Assembly: GCF_029285175.1 (NCBI RefSeq)
Contig: NZ_JABEDH010000001.1
Location: 310,001 to 374,000 of the forward strand
DNA: 64,000 nt
Direction: 5' to 3'
Origin: Sulfitobacter sp. M05
GTDB taxonomy: Bacteria; Pseudomonadota; Alphaproteobacteria; Rhodobacterales; Rhodobacteraceae
Shown: piece after piece, positions 1 through 10,769 of the stretch
Layout of the letters: each line of letters starts with the position of its first letter
Position numbering within the stretch: position 1 is the first letter of the stretch
Notes under the pieces: generated by a model
The model's database searches: none
Told to the model about the DNA's origin: nothing
What the model saw: only the letters and a program-made list of their open reading frames with translations
Program-made: the position numbers and the translations under genes

Positions 1-2
1 CA

Positions 3-2078
3 TTGGCGCGAGAAGAGATGACTTTGCTGGCTTTTGGAGGTGTTGTTTTTCTGGTGGCGATGGTCTTTGCGACCGTATTTCTGCGGTTTCGCCTGTCGCA
101 ACCTTTGGCAAGTCTTGGGCTGGCGATGGGGGCGGTTGCCCGCGGCGAATATGATACCGAGGTGCCTTTTACGGCGCGGCGCGATGAAATCGGGCAAATG
201 GCAAATCGGCTGGACCAGTTCCGCGCCAAACTGGCACAAGCACGGGAGCAGGAATTCGAGAACCTTTTCAAAAGCGCCGCATTGGAAGGCTCTGCTGCGG
301 CAATGATGATCGTGGATACCTCTTTCAAGATCACCTTTGTAAACCCGGCCTGTGTTGATCTGATGGAAAACTTGTTGCCCGATATCAAAGAGGTATGGCC
401 GGATATCAAACCGGTCTCTCTTGTCAGCGAAGATCTGGGCAAGCTGTCCCAACTTAGGGAGATGCTGATCAAGGTGACAAACCCGGACGCTGACCTGTCC
501 AAGGACGAGCGCACAGTGAATCTGCGTACGGGGGCGCGCATTCTACGCCTGAATGTCAATCCGGTACATAATGCCGAGGGGGAGTTGTTCGGATGTGTCG
601 TCGAATGGGATGATCGGACCAATGCCGCGCAGGACGGGGCTTTGGTTCAGGCAATCAACGCGGCACAGGCCCGCATTGTCTTTGGAAAATCTGGCGATGT
701 CATTGATGCAAATGAGATTTTCCTGTCGATGATCGGCGGCGTGTTCGAAGACACGGCTGTTTGCAGTCTGGCAAGTATTTTTAAGAGCAACCTGGAGGGG
801 GATAGTACAGGTGATGAATTTTTCCGTCAGGTTCTGCAGGAAGAAATTCAGCAAGGCCGCTTTAACGCCTATAGCAAGTTTGCTGACAAATCCTTTGTTG
901 TGGATGGCAGCTTTGCTGTGATTCGGACTGAGGAGGGCACACCTGACCGCGTTACCTTTATCGGCACAGATGTTACTGAGCAGGAAACCGCGATTAAGGC
1001 GGCCGAAGCCGAGCGAATCCGCGCGACTGAAGAACAGACCAAGGTTGTCCAAATCCTTGGCATAGGGTTGAACAAGCTCTCGGACGGCAATCTTGAATGT
1101 GTCATCGACGAAGAGGTGCCAGATGTCTATCTGAAACTGCGTGACGATTTCAACGCGACGGTAAAATCCCTGCGCGACGCAATTTCCGCTGTGATCCACA
1201 ATTCTGACTCGATTCGAAACGAAACCGGTGAAATCACCTCGGCGGCGGATGACCTGTCGCGCCGCACAGAGAAACAGGCCGCCACCTTGGAAGAAACGGC
1301 TGCCGCCTTGGATGAGCTGACGGTTTCAGTGCGTTCAGCTGCGGAAAGTGCGGATCACGCCAGCAAGATGTCAGCGGATGCGCAACGTAATGCGGATCAG
1401 GGCGGCGAAGTGGCCCGACGGGCGGTGACGGCGATGGACGGGATCAAAAACTCTTCGCAAGAAATCTCTAAAATCACCAGTGTGATTGACGATATCGCCT
1501 TTCAAACCAACCTTTTGGCCCTCAACGCGGGCGTTGAAGCGGCACGTGCCGGCGAGGCTGGACGCGGCTTCGCGGTGGTTGCCACCGAAGTGCGGGCTTT
1601 GGCGCAGCGGTCTTCTGACGCCGCGCGGGAAATTAACGAACTGATCAACTCAAGCGGCGAACAGGTGCAGCAGGGTGTCGATTTGGTGGACCGGACCGGC
1701 AAGGCGCTGGCATCCATCGTGACCTCGGTAGACGAGATTTCAAGCAGGGTGGCCAATATTGCAACATCTGCACGCGAGCAATCCAGTGGGTTGGCCGAAA
1801 TCAATACAGCCGTGAATGAACTGGACCATGTAACGCAACAGAATGCGGCAATGTTCGAGGAAACCACAGCAGCGAGCCATGCCTTGACCTCGGAAGCGGA
1901 TGCATTGGTGCAGGCGGTGTCGCGTTTCAAGCTGGATATGAACCGACAGGACAAGCGCAGTGCCGCAGTTGTGACGCCGGCACAAGACTCGTCCGCGACA
2001 CCACAAGTAGTGGTGCAAGGTAACACCGCGCTTGAGGCAAATGCCGACCTGGCTGCGGAGGGATGGGAGGAATTCTAG
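3..2078 (+). CDS. Methyl-accepting chemotaxis protein, 5' end missing
   Basis: Chemoreceptor that would control the CheA kinase. The gene enters from the left edge, so its true start is outside the window and the TTG at base 3 is only the first possible codon. In the visible 691 residues one membrane segment (about 8-28) leads into a HAMP domain (about 30-80). Two PAS-like regions (about 85-210 and 215-335) and a second HAMP-like stretch follow. The signalling coiled coil (about 400-650) carries the near-invariant hairpin tip with [21 protein letters not shown]. The last five residues, GWEEF, resemble the C-terminal pentapeptide that tethers CheR/CheB. No other che gene is in the window. The family call is certain; the ligand is unknown. 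Confidence 0.95.
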   Translation: MAREEMTLLAFGGVVFLVAMVFATVFLRFRLSQPLASLGLAMGAVARGEYDTEVPFTARRDEIGQMANRLDQFRAKLAQAREQEFENLFKSAALEGSAAAMMIVDTSFKITFVNPACVDLMENLLPDIKEVWPDIKPVSLVSEDLGKLSQLREMLIKVTNPDADLSKDERTVNLRTGARILRLNVNPVHNAEGELFGCVVEWDDRTNAAQDGALVQAINAAQARIVFGKSGDVIDANEIFLSMIGGVFEDTAVCSLASIFKSNLEGDSTGDEFFRQVLQEEIQQGRFNAYSKFADKSFVVDGSFAVIRTEEGTPDRVTFIGTDVTEQETAIKAAEAERIRATEEQTKVVQILGIGLNKLSDGNLECVIDEEVPDVYLKLRDDFNATVKSLRDAISAVIHNSDSIRNETGEITSAADDLSRRTEKQAATLEETAAALDELTVSVRSAAESADHASKMSADAQRNADQGGEVARRAVTAMDGIKNSSQEISKITSVIDDIAFQTNLLALNAGVEAARAGEAGRGFAVVATEVRALAQRSSDAAREINELINSSGEQVQQGVDLVDRTGKALASIVTSVDEISSRVANIATSAREQSSGLAEINTAVNELDHVTQQNAAMFEETTAASHALTSEADALVQAVSRFKLDMNRQDKRSAAVVTPAQDSSATPQVVVQGNTALEANADLAAEGWEEF

Positions 2079-2280
2079 GACATGGGTATATCCTGCGCTG
2101 TTGAGTGCAGGCCAAAACCGACAGGCAGCGGAAAACCAACCGGCCTAAATGGCGCTGCGCTCCACGGTTGTTCTTTTGGCATCACAGCGGCGGTTGACGT
2201 GGCGACGACCTTTCACATTTATCCTGAGACTTGCCGTCATCCCCCAATGCAAGGGAGAGCGCCGGCGGTCCTGTCAGCGC

Positions 2281-3993
2281 TTAGTCCCGCGTGCCGGCAA
2301 ACCGTTCAGACCATTCGGTGACATTGTCATCGGTGATCTTGGCGAATAGAACTTCGGGCACCTCAAACGCATGTCCCGGCGCAAGACGGGCCAGTGCGGC
2401 GGGCACATCGTCAGGCCAATGCGCATCTTCCACCTTCATCGCTGCCAGCATTGACGCCGCAGCAGTGGGAATGAAGGGCGCGGACAGGCTGGCGTAAAGC
2501 GGGATAAGATTAAGCGCCAGACGCACCTGTGCTGCGGCCTTGTCCGGATCGGATTTGAAGGTTGTCCAAGGCGCTTCGGCTTGCAGATATTCATTGCCGG
2601 CGGCCCAGATGGCGCGCAGTTCCTGCGCGGATTTGCGCACTTCGATGGCACCCATATGTTCCTGATATCGGGCGACGCGTTCGGTGATATCGGCAATCAA
2701 CGCCTCTTCGGCTGCTCCGTAACTGCCCGCTTCAGGCACAGATTCACCAAACTTGGATCGACAGAACTTTGTAATCCGGCTGATGAAATTGCCCAAAACA
2801 TCTGCCAAATCCTTGTTCACAGAGGTCTGGAAGTTGTCCCATGTGAATTCCGCATCCGATGTCTCGGGGGCGTGGCTTAACAACCACCAGCGCCAGTAGT
2901 CCGCAGGCAAGATTTCAAGGGCCTGATCCATAAACACGCCGCGTCCGCGGGATGTCGAGAATTGGCCACCATCATAGGTCAGGTAGTTAAAGGATTTAAT
3001 GTAATCGACCAGCTTCCAGGGCTCGCCCGAGCCCATAATCGTGGCTGGAAAGCTCAGGGTATGGAAGGGCACATTGTCTTTGCCCATGAACTGGGTATAG
3101 CGCACATCCTCGGCACCTTTGTCGGTGCGCCACCAGCGTTCCCAATCGCTGCCTTTACCCGCCTCGACCCATTCCGCGCCACAGGCGATGTATTCGATAG
3201 GCGCGTCGAACCAGACATAAAACACCTTGCCCTCCATACCGGGCCAGTCTGCATCACCGCGTTTCACCGGCACGCCCCAGCTCAGATCGCGGGTGATGCC
3301 ACGGTCACGCAGCCCGTCGCCGTCATGCAGCCACTTCTTGGCAATTGAGGTGGTCAGCACGGGCCAGTCGGCTTTCTCGTCGATCCATGCGTCCAAACGG
3401 TCTTTCATCTGGCTTTGACGCAGGAACAGATGTTTTGTGTCGCGCATTTCCAGATCAGTGGAGCCTGAAATTGTGCTGCGTGGATCAATCAGATCAACCG
3501 GGTCCAGCTGCTTTGTGCAATTGTCACATTGATCACCGCGCGCACTGTCAAAGCCGCAGTTCGGGCAGGTACCCTCGATGTAACGGTCCGGCAGGAACCG
3601 CCCGTCAGCATTTGAATAGACCTGTTTCTCTGTCACTTCCTCGATCATGCCCTGATCCGCCAGAACCCCCGCGAAATGTTGGGTCAGCGCACGGTTCTGC
3701 GGCGAGGAGGACCGCCCGAAGTGGTCGAAGGAAAGCCCAAAATCTCCGGCGATCCGTTCCTGAACCGCATGCATTTCCTTGCAATATTCGGCCACCGGTT
3801 TGCCAGCCTTATTCGCGGCCAGCTCGGCAGGGGTGCCGTGTTCATCTGTGGCGCAGAGAAACAGCACCTCGTCACCGCGGGCACGCAGGTATCTTGCGTA
3901 GAGATCAGCAGGCAGTTGGCTGCCGACCAGATTTCCGAGATGTTTGATGCCATTGATATAGGGAATGGCGGAGGTGATGAGGTGGCGGGCCAT
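2281..3993 (-). CDS. metG: Methionyl-tRNA synthetase
   Basis: Charges tRNA-Met with methionine in the cytoplasm. The 570-residue protein has the class I nucleotide-binding signature as HLGN (residues 18-21). A zinc knuckle is made by CPNC and CDNC pairs near residues 142-160. An [10 protein letters not shown] block stands where KMSKS is expected; this variant is, to my knowledge, common in related MetRS. The anticodon-binding helical domain follows and the C-terminal tRNA-binding (Trbp111-like) extension is absent, giving a short form. The gene lies 55 bases downstream of the serine hydrolase gene on the same strand and could be co-transcribed with it. The start ATG gives the normal N-terminus. 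Confidence 0.97.
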   Translation of the reverse strand: MARHLITSAIPYINGIKHLGNLVGSQLPADLYARYLRARGDEVLFLCATDEHGTPAELAANKAGKPVAEYCKEMHAVQERIAGDFGLSFDHFGRSSSPQNRALTQHFAGVLADQGMIEEVTEKQVYSNADGRFLPDRYIEGTCPNCGFDSARGDQCDNCTKQLDPVDLIDPRSTISGSTDLEMRDTKHLFLRQSQMKDRLDAWIDEKADWPVLTTSIAKKWLHDGDGLRDRGITRDLSWGVPVKRGDADWPGMEGKVFYVWFDAPIEYIACGAEWVEAGKGSDWERWWRTDKGAEDVRYTQFMGKDNVPFHTLSFPATIMGSGEPWKLVDYIKSFNYLTYDGGQFSTSRGRGVFMDQALEILPADYWRWWLLSHAPETSDAEFTWDNFQTSVNKDLADVLGNFISRITKFCRSKFGESVPEAGSYGAAEEALIADITERVARYQEHMGAIEVRKSAQELRAIWAAGNEYLQAEAPWTTFKSDPDKAAAQVRLALNLIPLYASLSAPFIPTAAASMLAAMKVEDAHWPDDVPAALARLAPGHAFEVPEVLFAKITDDNVTEWSERFAGTRD

Positions 3994-4048
3994 GGCTTTT
4001 CCTTTACGCGGGTCTGACTGACATAGACTGCAAGTGATGCGGGATCAA

Positions 4049-5137
4049 TCAGGGCATTTGGGGGATAAGGGCCGCGCGCAGCTCGCGATAGTCGGTGTTG
4101 TGCAATTGACCTTGCCAGCTTGCCACAAATGTGGTCCCGGTTCCGGTCATCACAAACAATGCGCCATGCTGGCGGGCTGCATTGTTGCTGCGCCACATTC
4201 CATTGTGCTGAATGGCTTTTCCCGTCGGCGTGTTCCTGTGAAAGACACCCAGCCCCGCACCGCTGTTGCTCTCATAGGCATAATCCCGCGGGGCCAAGAT
4301 CCAGGCTTGGTCAGGCGCAAACCAATGCATCAAGAAACGGGCATAGTCGTCGGTTGAAACAGACCAACCGCCAAAGCCGCCGGTGGCCCACATACGCCCT
4401 GCGACGACGGCTTGCGTTGCACCAGCCGGTACCATGATCTGTGTTTTGCAGGTGTCGCCATATGGTTTGTCGGAAAGAGCTGAAATGATCTGTCCTAGCA
4501 CGGCAAAGTTGGTGTTTGCGTAAGCAAAGCTGTGGTCTGCGGATTGGTGGGCGGGGTTGGTGAGTGCTTCACGGGCAAAGTGCTGTTGGGTGTAGAGGTT
4601 GCGCCCTTCGACAGCGGTTTCGGTGACGGTGATGTTCTTGGGCCAGCCGGTGGTATGGGTGACCAGGTCGCCAAGCGAAAGCACCGCTGCACCGGCGTGT
4701 GGGGGCATGTGGTGCTTGGCCAAAGCCGGCGTCAAATCCGCAAGTGTGCTGGACCAACTCAGCTCAAAACTGTCCATCATGTCGTTTAGGCACATGGCGG
4801 TGATGGCCTTGGACAGGCTGGCGATGGGGTAGGCGGTATCGGGGCTGCGGCCTTCGCCCATGCTGTGAAGGATCTGACCGTCGCGGCCCAGTGTCATCGC
4901 GCTGGCGGCAATGTTGTGGCGGGCCAGCCAGTCCCGCCATGCGCCTTCAATGCCGGAGACATCAATGGTTGCCTTTTCAGGCGGTATTTGATGGGCTGGT
5001 TTTTCTTTTACTGCGGGCGAGGCCGGCGCAACCGGGGCCATATCAGGTGCCACATGTGATGACGTGTCGTCAGGGGCCAGCAAGAGGATCAAGGCAAAAG
5101 CGAACAGAGCGGCCACAACGGCGGTGAGGATTTTCAT
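4049..5137 (-). CDS. Serine hydrolase of the beta-lactamase/penicillin-binding-protein fold, exported
   Basis: Likely periplasmic or membrane-anchored serine hydrolase (beta-lactamase class C / EstB / DD-peptidase-like, PF00144 type). A hydrophobic N-terminal segment (residues 5-21) and a Pro/Ala-rich linker precede the catalytic domain. The nucleophile motif SxxK is SLSK at 107-110, the Tyr motif is YANTN and an HNG triad stands in the KTG position near the C-terminus. The substrate cannot be read from the sequence; esterase, peptidase and lactamase members look alike at this level. It lies 62 bases downstream of the MFS gene and upstream of metG, all on the same strand. Confidence 0.85.
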   Translation of the reverse strand: MKILTAVVAALFAFALILLLAPDDTSSHVAPDMAPVAPASPAVKEKPAHQIPPEKATIDVSGIEGAWRDWLARHNIAASAMTLGRDGQILHSMGEGRSPDTAYPIASLSKAITAMCLNDMMDSFELSWSSTLADLTPALAKHHMPPHAGAAVLSLGDLVTHTTGWPKNITVTETAVEGRNLYTQQHFAREALTNPAHQSADHSFAYANTNFAVLGQIISALSDKPYGDTCKTQIMVPAGATQAVVAGRMWATGGFGGWSVSTDDYARFLMHWFAPDQAWILAPRDYAYESNSGAGLGVFHRNTPTGKAIQHNGMWRSNNAARQHGALFVMTGTGTTFVASWQGQLHNTDYRELRAALIPQMP

Positions 5138-5199
5138 TTACCCGATCCTTTTGTCGTGGGGATCGGATACCCGTCAAGAAAGGTAGCCTTGTGGTGAGA

Positions 5200-6447
5200 T
5201 TATGGCGTTTTGGCGGGTGGTTCTCGAGGTTTGTCACGATCCTTGCGCAGCAACCGCCCGATGGTAAAGGAGGTACGCGGCGCATAGATATAGGGCGTGC
5301 GGGATTGCTGTGCCGGGCGGGCGCGCATCCGCACGAGTCCAAAGACCACCAGCACGGCATGTCCGACCGAGATCATCGCGAAAAGGGCTGCAGGGCCAAA
5401 GCCTTCGATCAGGGCAGAGGCCAGAAAAGGGGCGAAAATGGCCCCAGATGCAAACCAGAACATCAGCGCCGCAGAAAGTTCGACCCGCTCATCATCGCTT
5501 GCGAAATCATGAGCGTGGGCCGCGGCGACCGAATAGATGGGAAAGGTTGTCAGGCCAAACAGGCCCGCTGACAACATAATGCCGGTGGTGCCCAATCCGC
5601 TGGCCATCATGGTAATTGCACAGCTGAGGATCGCGGCGGCAGAAAGCCAGATCAGCACCCAGCGCCGATCAAATTTGTCCGCCAGCCAGCCGACGGGAAA
5701 CTGCGCCAAGGCCCCGCCCAGCACAAAGGCGGACAGGAACCACGCGATTTGTGTGGCACTCAGACCGACTTCCTGACCATAGATCGGGCCCACCATGCGA
5801 AACGAGGCGCTGGACAGGGCGGCAACCACCACGCCAGCGGCGGCCAGCGGCGAGCGCTCCAAGGCCAACCGGGGCCGTAAACGCGGCGAGGCCGGTGTTT
5901 CGGGTGGCTTGATCTTGGTCAGTGTCAGCGGCAGGAGGGCGGCGCAACAGCCGATCGCCAGCAGGTTGTAAGAGACATAGGACGCGGGGGCGAGGATGCC
6001 GACAATCATCTGCGCGCCAAGGCTGCCGGTCATGTCGACCACACGGTAAATCCCCATGGTTCGCCCGCGTGTTTCATTGGTGACTTTGGCCTGCAACCAG
6101 GCTTCGATCACGGTATAGCACCCAGCCACACACAGCCCCGAGGCGATGCGCATGATTGCCCAAGCATAGGCGTCGATCACCAACATATGCGCCATCAGTC
6201 CAATGGCTCCCATGGCTGTGAAGGCGGCAAAGGCGCGGCTGTGTCCGACCGACCCCATCAGCCGCGGCGACCACCAGCAACCAATGAAGAAGCCCAGAAA
6301 ATGCGCTGACCCCAAGAGACCGATTTCCTGTCGTGAAAAGCCAAGTGCCGTACCGGAAAGCACGTCAATCGGGCCAACCCCGCCCGAAGAGAGCTGTAAA
6401 AGGATGACGGATAGAAAAAGGGCGGCAAATGAAATGAGCAGGCGCAT
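5200..6447 (-). CDS. MFS transporter, YcaD-like
   Basis: Inner-membrane permease of the major facilitator superfamily, 415 residues with about 12 hydrophobic segments. A loop between helices 2 and 3 carries an RLMGSVGHSRA stretch in the place of motif A, and a related GWLADKFDRRW motif starts the second half, which is the usual two-fold repeat. The overall pattern resembles the YcaD/CynX-type exporters of unknown substrate. The C-terminus has an unusually basic cytoplasmic tail. It is divergent from the aldo/keto reductase gene across a 171-base gap that must hold both promoters. The substrate is not predictable. Confidence 0.85.
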   Translation of the reverse strand: MRLLISFAALFLSVILLQLSSGGVGPIDVLSGTALGFSRQEIGLLGSAHFLGFFIGCWWSPRLMGSVGHSRAFAAFTAMGAIGLMAHMLVIDAYAWAIMRIASGLCVAGCYTVIEAWLQAKVTNETRGRTMGIYRVVDMTGSLGAQMIVGILAPASYVSYNLLAIGCCAALLPLTLTKIKPPETPASPRLRPRLALERSPLAAAGVVVAALSSASFRMVGPIYGQEVGLSATQIAWFLSAFVLGGALAQFPVGWLADKFDRRWVLIWLSAAAILSCAITMMASGLGTTGIMLSAGLFGLTTFPIYSVAAAHAHDFASDDERVELSAALMFWFASGAIFAPFLASALIEGFGPAALFAMISVGHAVLVVFGLVRMRARPAQQSRTPYIYAPRTSFTIGRLLRKDRDKPREPPAKTP

Positions 6448-6618
6448 AAGGCAGTTAGTGCATTATTACCGGCCCCGACCAAGCAGAAACTCGACAAAAC
6501 ACGTCGTTTCCTGATCCCTTTGAGAATTGTTTGGTAACCTGTGGCCAAGCATAGTCATGATTTCGCCTTGAAGGTCCGCGACAGGACCTTAGGGTGAGCG
6601 CAAGATTGAGAGGGAACC

Positions 6619-7662
6619 ATGAAGAAAAACGATCTTGGTGGCAGTGGCCTGATGGTATCCGAGCTGTGCTTGGGCTCGATGACATGGGGCACGCAGAATT
6701 CGGTGGATGAGGCGCATGACCAAATTGACCGCGCGCTGGATGCGGGCATCAATTTCATAGATACCGCAGAGATGTATCCGGTTAATCCGATCAGTGCCGA
6801 GACCACTGGGCGCACCGAGCGGATCATCGGTTTGTGGAACGAACGCGACATGCGACGCAACGATGTGGTGCTGGCCACCAAACATTCCGGCGAAGGCATG
6901 ATGCATGCCCGCGAAGGTGCGCCGATTTCCTCCCAGACCATTGCCGAGGCGGTTGAAGGATCACTGCGCCGGCTCAAGACGGATTGGATTGACCTTTATC
7001 AATTCCACTGGCCCAACCGGGGCAGCTATATGTTTCGCAAGAACTGGTCTTATGACCCTTCTGGACAGAACCGGGCCGAGACGCTGGCCCATATGGAGGA
7101 TGCGTTGGGCGCGCTTCAGGCCGAGGTCAAGCGCGGAACCATTCGCCACTTCGGGCTGAGCAACGAAAGTGCCTGGGGCATGACCCAATGGGCCGCGGCG
7201 GCGGAACGGACAGGTGGCCCGCGCCCGATCTCTGTGCAGAATGAATATTCGTTGTTGTGCCGTCTTGCGGATACCGATGTGGCCGAGGCGTCTATTAATG
7301 AACGCATTGATATGTTTGCATTTTCTCCGCTGGCTGCGGGGTTGTTGACGGGCAAATATCAAGGTGGTTCGGTGCCGGAAGGGTCGCGAATGTCACTGGT
7401 TCCCGAATTGGGCGGACGCAAGGGGCCGCGGGTGTTCAGTGCGGTTGATGCCTATCTGGAGGTTGCCAAGGACCACGGTCTTGATCCGGTGCAAATGGCC
7501 TTGGCGTGGTGTTGCCAACGGCCTTTTATGGGGTCGGTGATTTTTGGTGCGACAACGATGGCGCAGCTTGAGACGTCATTGGGTGCTGCCGAGGTTACCC
7601 TGAGCGACGAGGTGCTGACAGCGCTGGACGCGGTGCATAAGGCCCATCCGCTACCGTATTGA
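6619..7662 (+). CDS. Aldo/keto reductase, Tas-like
   Basis: NADPH-dependent oxidoreductase of the aldo/keto reductase superfamily, 347 residues, with a TIM-barrel layout like E. coli Tas. The catalytic tetrad is visible as the Asp and Tyr in FIDTAEMYP, the Lys in VVLATKHSG and the His in YQFHWPNR. The WPNRGSYMF insertion after the His strand and the length match the Tas subgroup. A GAGAGGG ribosome site lies just upstream of the ATG. The gene stands alone, followed by a small hairpin at 7693-7710. The natural carbonyl substrate is unknown. Confidence 0.9.
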   Translation: MKKNDLGGSGLMVSELCLGSMTWGTQNSVDEAHDQIDRALDAGINFIDTAEMYPVNPISAETTGRTERIIGLWNERDMRRNDVVLATKHSGEGMMHAREGAPISSQTIAEAVEGSLRRLKTDWIDLYQFHWPNRGSYMFRKNWSYDPSGQNRAETLAHMEDALGALQAEVKRGTIRHFGLSNESAWGMTQWAAAAERTGGPRPISVQNEYSLLCRLADTDVAEASINERIDMFAFSPLAAGLLTGKYQGGSVPEGSRMSLVPELGGRKGPRVFSAVDAYLEVAKDHGLDPVQMALAWCCQRPFMGSVIFGATTMAQLETSLGAAEVTLSDEVLTALDAVHKAHPLPY

Positions 7663-7692
7663 ACGGGGGGGCACGGTTCTGACATTCGAGCA

Positions 7693-7710
7693 GGTTTCCG
7701 GTGGGAAACC
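7693..7710 (+). terminator. Hairpin downstream of the aldo/keto reductase gene
   Basis: A perfect 7-bp stem GGTTTCC/GGAAACC with a GGTG loop begins 30 bases after the stop codon. It is not followed by a T-run, so it is at best a weak intrinsic terminator or an RNA 3'-end stabiliser. Confidence 0.35.
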
Positions 7711-7843
7711 GGCACCGCTTGATGCGGTCGTTCACGGCTCGCGAATTTGTCGTTTTCGGCATGGTATCGTCCGGTTTCCTGGGCCATGGTCCGGCAGAGA
7801 GACCAGACAAAAACACCCTAACTAAATGCAAGGAGCCACCCCC

Positions 7844-8752
7844 ATGCCACTTTCCATGAACCGCGAGGTCTTTGTTACCTGCGCTGTCACCGGCTCTGGT
7901 GCGACACAAGACCGATCCCCCCATGTGCCGCGATCCCCCAAACAGATTGCCGAAAGCGCCATTGCGGCGGCCAAGGCCGGGGCGGCGGTGGTGCATTGCC
8001 ACGTGCGCGATCCCGAGACCGGCAAGCCTAGCCGTGATCTTGGGCTATATCGTGAAGTCACCGACCGCATTCGCGACAGTGACACGGATGTGGTGTTGAA
8101 TCTGACCGCCGGGATGGGCGGCGACATTGTTTTTGGCGATGTTGAGAATCCGTTTCCAACCCGTGAGGGCACCGACATGGTCGGGGCCACGGAACGGGTA
8201 GCGCATGTCGCGCAGTGCCTGCCCGAGATTTGTACGCTGGATTGTGGCACGATGAATTTCGCCGAAGCCGATTATGTGATGACCAACACGCCGGGCATGT
8301 TGACGGCCATGGGGCGCATGATGACCGAGCTGGGGGTGAAGCCTGAGATCGAAGCCTTTGATACAGGTCATTTGTGGTATGCAAAACAATTGGTTAGCGA
8401 CGGGGTTTTGGAAAGCCCCGCCTTGGTACAGCTGTGTATGGGGGTGCCTTGGGGCGCGCCGGATGACCTAAATACCTTTATGGCGATGGTCAACAATGTG
8501 CCTGACGATTGGCATTTTTCGGGCTTTGGTCTGGGGCGCAATCAGATGGCTTATGTCGCAGCATCGGTGCTTGCGGGGGGCAATGTGCGGGTTGGTCTTG
8601 AGGACAATCTGTGGCTCGACAAAGGCGTGCTGGCCGAGAACTGGCAACTGGTTGAACGGGCCGGCAGCATCATCGAAAACATGGGCGCGCGGGTGATTGG
8701 CCCGGAGGATGTGCGCAAGAAACTGGGGCTGCAAAAACGCGCGCCCAAGTGA
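7844..8752 (+). CDS. Beta-keto acid cleavage enzyme (BKACE/DUF849), probable dehydrocarnitine cleavage enzyme
   Basis: BKACE enzymes condense a beta-keto acid with acetyl-CoA and release acetoacetate plus a new acyl-CoA. The 302-residue protein has the zinc-binding HCHVRDP motif near residue 50 and the N-terminal VTCAVTGSG strand of the family. I place the start at the second ATG (7844), which has AGGAG at 7831-7835; an in-frame ATG at 7826 has no such site. The next genes encode a lipoprotein and a carnitine dehydrogenase/thioesterase. Dehydrocarnitine is therefore the likely substrate, giving betainyl-CoA and acetoacetate, as known for CdhC of Pseudomonas. The family is sure; the substrate is inferred from context. 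Confidence 0.88.
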   Translation: MPLSMNREVFVTCAVTGSGATQDRSPHVPRSPKQIAESAIAAAKAGAAVVHCHVRDPETGKPSRDLGLYREVTDRIRDSDTDVVLNLTAGMGGDIVFGDVENPFPTREGTDMVGATERVAHVAQCLPEICTLDCGTMNFAEADYVMTNTPGMLTAMGRMMTELGVKPEIEAFDTGHLWYAKQLVSDGVLESPALVQLCMGVPWGAPDDLNTFMAMVNNVPDDWHFSGFGLGRNQMAYVAASVLAGGNVRVGLEDNLWLDKGVLAENWQLVERAGSIIENMGARVIGPEDVRKKLGLQKRAPK

Positions 8753-9297
8753 ATGCAGATGCAGAAGGCCAGGCTTTGAGGCGGGGGCACCCTCTGTGCG
8801 CCCCGCGTACACCCCCCGTACACCGCCGCGTTGCAGCGATCGGGATGTCGCTGATGCTGCTGGGGTGTGCGGAAGTGCCACCTGTAGGGCCGGAGGCCTC
8901 CTTGCTGCGCAATCCGACCGTGGCCTTTGGCGGCACCAGCCGGTTCGATGCCGGAAAATTTGCCGGTGACTGGCGCACGCTGGCCTGTATCGGCACCTGT
9001 GATCGGGGGGCGCGATATGAGGTCGGGGGGCAGGGCGTTCTGCGCCGTGAGACCGGCGGTGTGCAGCGCGCTTACCAGATTTCTGCACCCGGTATCCTGC
9101 GCGCGCGCGACGGCAAGGGGACACTTGTGGTGATGTGGGTTGATACGGGCTTTCGCACCGCTGCGGTCGGGGACGCAGACGGGCAATTCGCGGCGATACT
9201 GGATCGGGGCGCGGGATCGGTGGACCGGACCCGGGCGGCAACAGAGATTTTGGATTTCAACGGCTGGGACATCAGCAAACTACGAAAGATACAGTGA
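8749..9297 (+). CDS. Probable lipoprotein of unknown function in the carnitine operon
   Basis: Unrecognised 182-residue protein. A GTG start overlaps the stop of the BKACE gene, and its own TGA overlaps the ATG of the carnitine dehydrogenase gene, so it is translationally coupled on both sides. A hydrophobic stretch ending in LMLLGC looks like a lipobox with the Cys near residue 40, which suggests a lipoprotein. The real start could be at 8749, at a TTG at 8776 or at the ATG at 8845; the last leaves a very short signal. The mature part contains a CIGTC pair and a compact domain with strand-like stretches. That could suit a small lipocalin-like domain, but I cannot confirm this. Confidence 0.7.
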   Translation: MNADAEGQALRRGHPLCAPRTPPVHRRVAAIGMSLMLLGCAEVPPVGPEASLLRNPTVAFGGTSRFDAGKFAGDWRTLACIGTCDRGARYEVGGQGVLRRETGGVQRAYQISAPGILRARDGKGTLVVMWVDTGFRTAAVGDADGQFAAILDRGAGSVDRTRAATEILDFNGWDISKLRKIQ

Positions 9298-10769
9298 TGA
9301 GCAAGGTAGCGGCAATTATTGGCGGTGGGGTGATCGGTGGCGGCTGGGTGGCGCGGTTCCTGCTGAACGGTTGGGATGTGCAGGTGTTTGACCCCGATCC
9401 CGAGGCCGAGCGCAAGATTGGTGAGGTATTGGCAAATGCGCGGCGTTCCTTGCCCGGGCTGACCGATGTGGCCTTGCCCGCCGAGGGGCAGCTGAGTTTT
9501 CATGCCACGATTGCCGAAGCGGTGGCGGGAGCTGCGTGGATTCAGGAGAGTGTGCCGGAGCGGCTGGAGATCAAGCACACCACATTTGCCGAGGTGCAGG
9601 CGGCTTGTGCGCAGGATGCGGTGATCGGTTCGTCGACCTCCGGTTTCAAGCCAAGCGAATTGCAGCAGGGTGCGGCGCGCCCCGGGCAAATCATGGTCGC
9701 CCATCCGTTTAATCCGGTCTACCTGTTGCCGTTGATCGAGCTGGTACCGGGGGAGGCGGGTGATGCCGCGCTTGTCGAGCAGGCCAAGGCGGTGTTGGCA
9801 TCGCTGGGCATGCACCCGTTGCATCTGAAGAAAGAGATTGATGCCCATGTGGCGGACCGTTTCCTTGAGGCGGTCTGGCGCGAGGCGCTGTGGTTGATCA
9901 AAGACGGCATTGCCACCACGGAAGAGATCGACGATGCGATCCGCTATGGTTTTGGCATCCGCTGGGCGCAGATGGGATTGTTCGAAACCTATCGCGTTGC
10001 AGGGGGCGAGGCCGGGATGAAACATTTCATTGCCCAGTTTGGCCCTTGTCTGAGCTGGCCATGGACCAAGTTGATGGATGTGCCGGAATTGACCGATGAA
10101 CTGGTTGACCGGATTGCCGATCAGTCGGATGCGCAATCGGGGATGCATTCGATCCGCGAGCTGGAGCGGATCCGCGACAACAATCTGGTTACCATGATGC
10201 GCGGATTGAAAGCGCAGAACTGGGGGGCCGGTGCGTTGATCAATGCGCAGGAACAGGCGATGAAAGCGGGCACGGTGATGGCCGCGCGGGCGGATGATTT
10301 GCCGGCCGATGCGCCGGTTTTGACCGCGCGGCGCACGGTGCCGTTGGACTGGACCGATTACAACGGGCATATGACCGAAAGCCGGTATCTGCACGCTTTT
10401 GCCGATGCCACGGATCGGTTTATGGAGATGATCGGCTGTGACGCTGAATATATCCAGTCTGGCGGGAGTTATTTCACCGCCGAGACCCATATCCGGCATC
10501 TGGACGAGGTTCATGCCGGTGCGGTGATTGAGATCACCACGCAGGTGATTTTGGGCGAGGGCAAGAAAATGCACTTGTTCCACGAGATGCGCGAAGGCGA
10601 ACGGTTGCTGGCCAGCGGCGAGCATTTCCTGCTGCATGTCTCGCTTGAGACGCGCAAGCCAAGCCCGCCCTCCGCCGAGATTGAGGCCGCACTTGTGCGG
10701 ATCGCCAAGGGGCACGCGGGGTTGCCGCGCCCTGAAGGTCTGGGGCGTGCGATTGGCGGGGCACGGTGA
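9297..10769 (+). CDS. lcdH: L-carnitine dehydrogenase fused to a betainyl-CoA thioesterase domain
   Basis: Oxidises L-carnitine to 3-dehydrocarnitine with NAD; the C-terminal domain would hydrolyse betainyl-CoA to glycine betaine. The N-terminal 320 residues are a 3-hydroxyacyl-CoA-dehydrogenase fold with the dinucleotide site IIGGGVIGGGW and the HPFNPVYLLPLIELV catalytic region. From about residue 345 a hot-dog thioesterase domain begins, with DWTDYNGHM as the acyl-CoA thioesterase signature. Such fusions are known in Rhizobium and Xanthomonas carnitine dehydrogenases, while Pseudomonas keeps the two parts separate. The ATG overlaps the preceding TGA; a GTG three bases earlier is a less likely alternative. 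Together with the BKACE gene it forms the complete carnitine-to-betaine step. Confidence 0.9.
   Translation: MSKVAAIIGGGVIGGGWVARFLLNGWDVQVFDPDPEAERKIGEVLANARRSLPGLTDVALPAEGQLSFHATIAEAVAGAAWIQESVPERLEIKHTTFAEVQAACAQDAVIGSSTSGFKPSELQQGAARPGQIMVAHPFNPVYLLPLIELVPGEAGDAALVEQAKAVLASLGMHPLHLKKEIDAHVADRFLEAVWREALWLIKDGIATTEEIDDAIRYGFGIRWAQMGLFETYRVAGGEAGMKHFIAQFGPCLSWPWTKLMDVPELTDELVDRIADQSDAQSGMHSIRELERIRDNNLVTMMRGLKAQNWGAGALINAQEQAMKAGTVMAARADDLPADAPVLTARRTVPLDWTDYNGHMTESRYLHAFADATDRFMEMIGCDAEYIQSGGSYFTAETHIRHLDEVHAGAVIEITTQVILGEGKKMHLFHEMREGERLLASGEHFLLHVSLETRKPSPPSAEIEAALVRIAKGHAGLPRPEGLGRAIGGAR

Noticed and set aside
3000..3060. Loss of the KMSKS motif in methionyl-tRNA synthetase
   Set aside because: The FSTSR form at that place is usual for this type of MetRS, so it is not a sign of inactivity.
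9072..10715. 547-codon open frame on the minus strand
   Set aside because: It lies opposite the carnitine dehydrogenase/thioesterase gene, shows no known motif and is rich in His, Arg and Gln, as expected from the antisense of a GC-rich gene.
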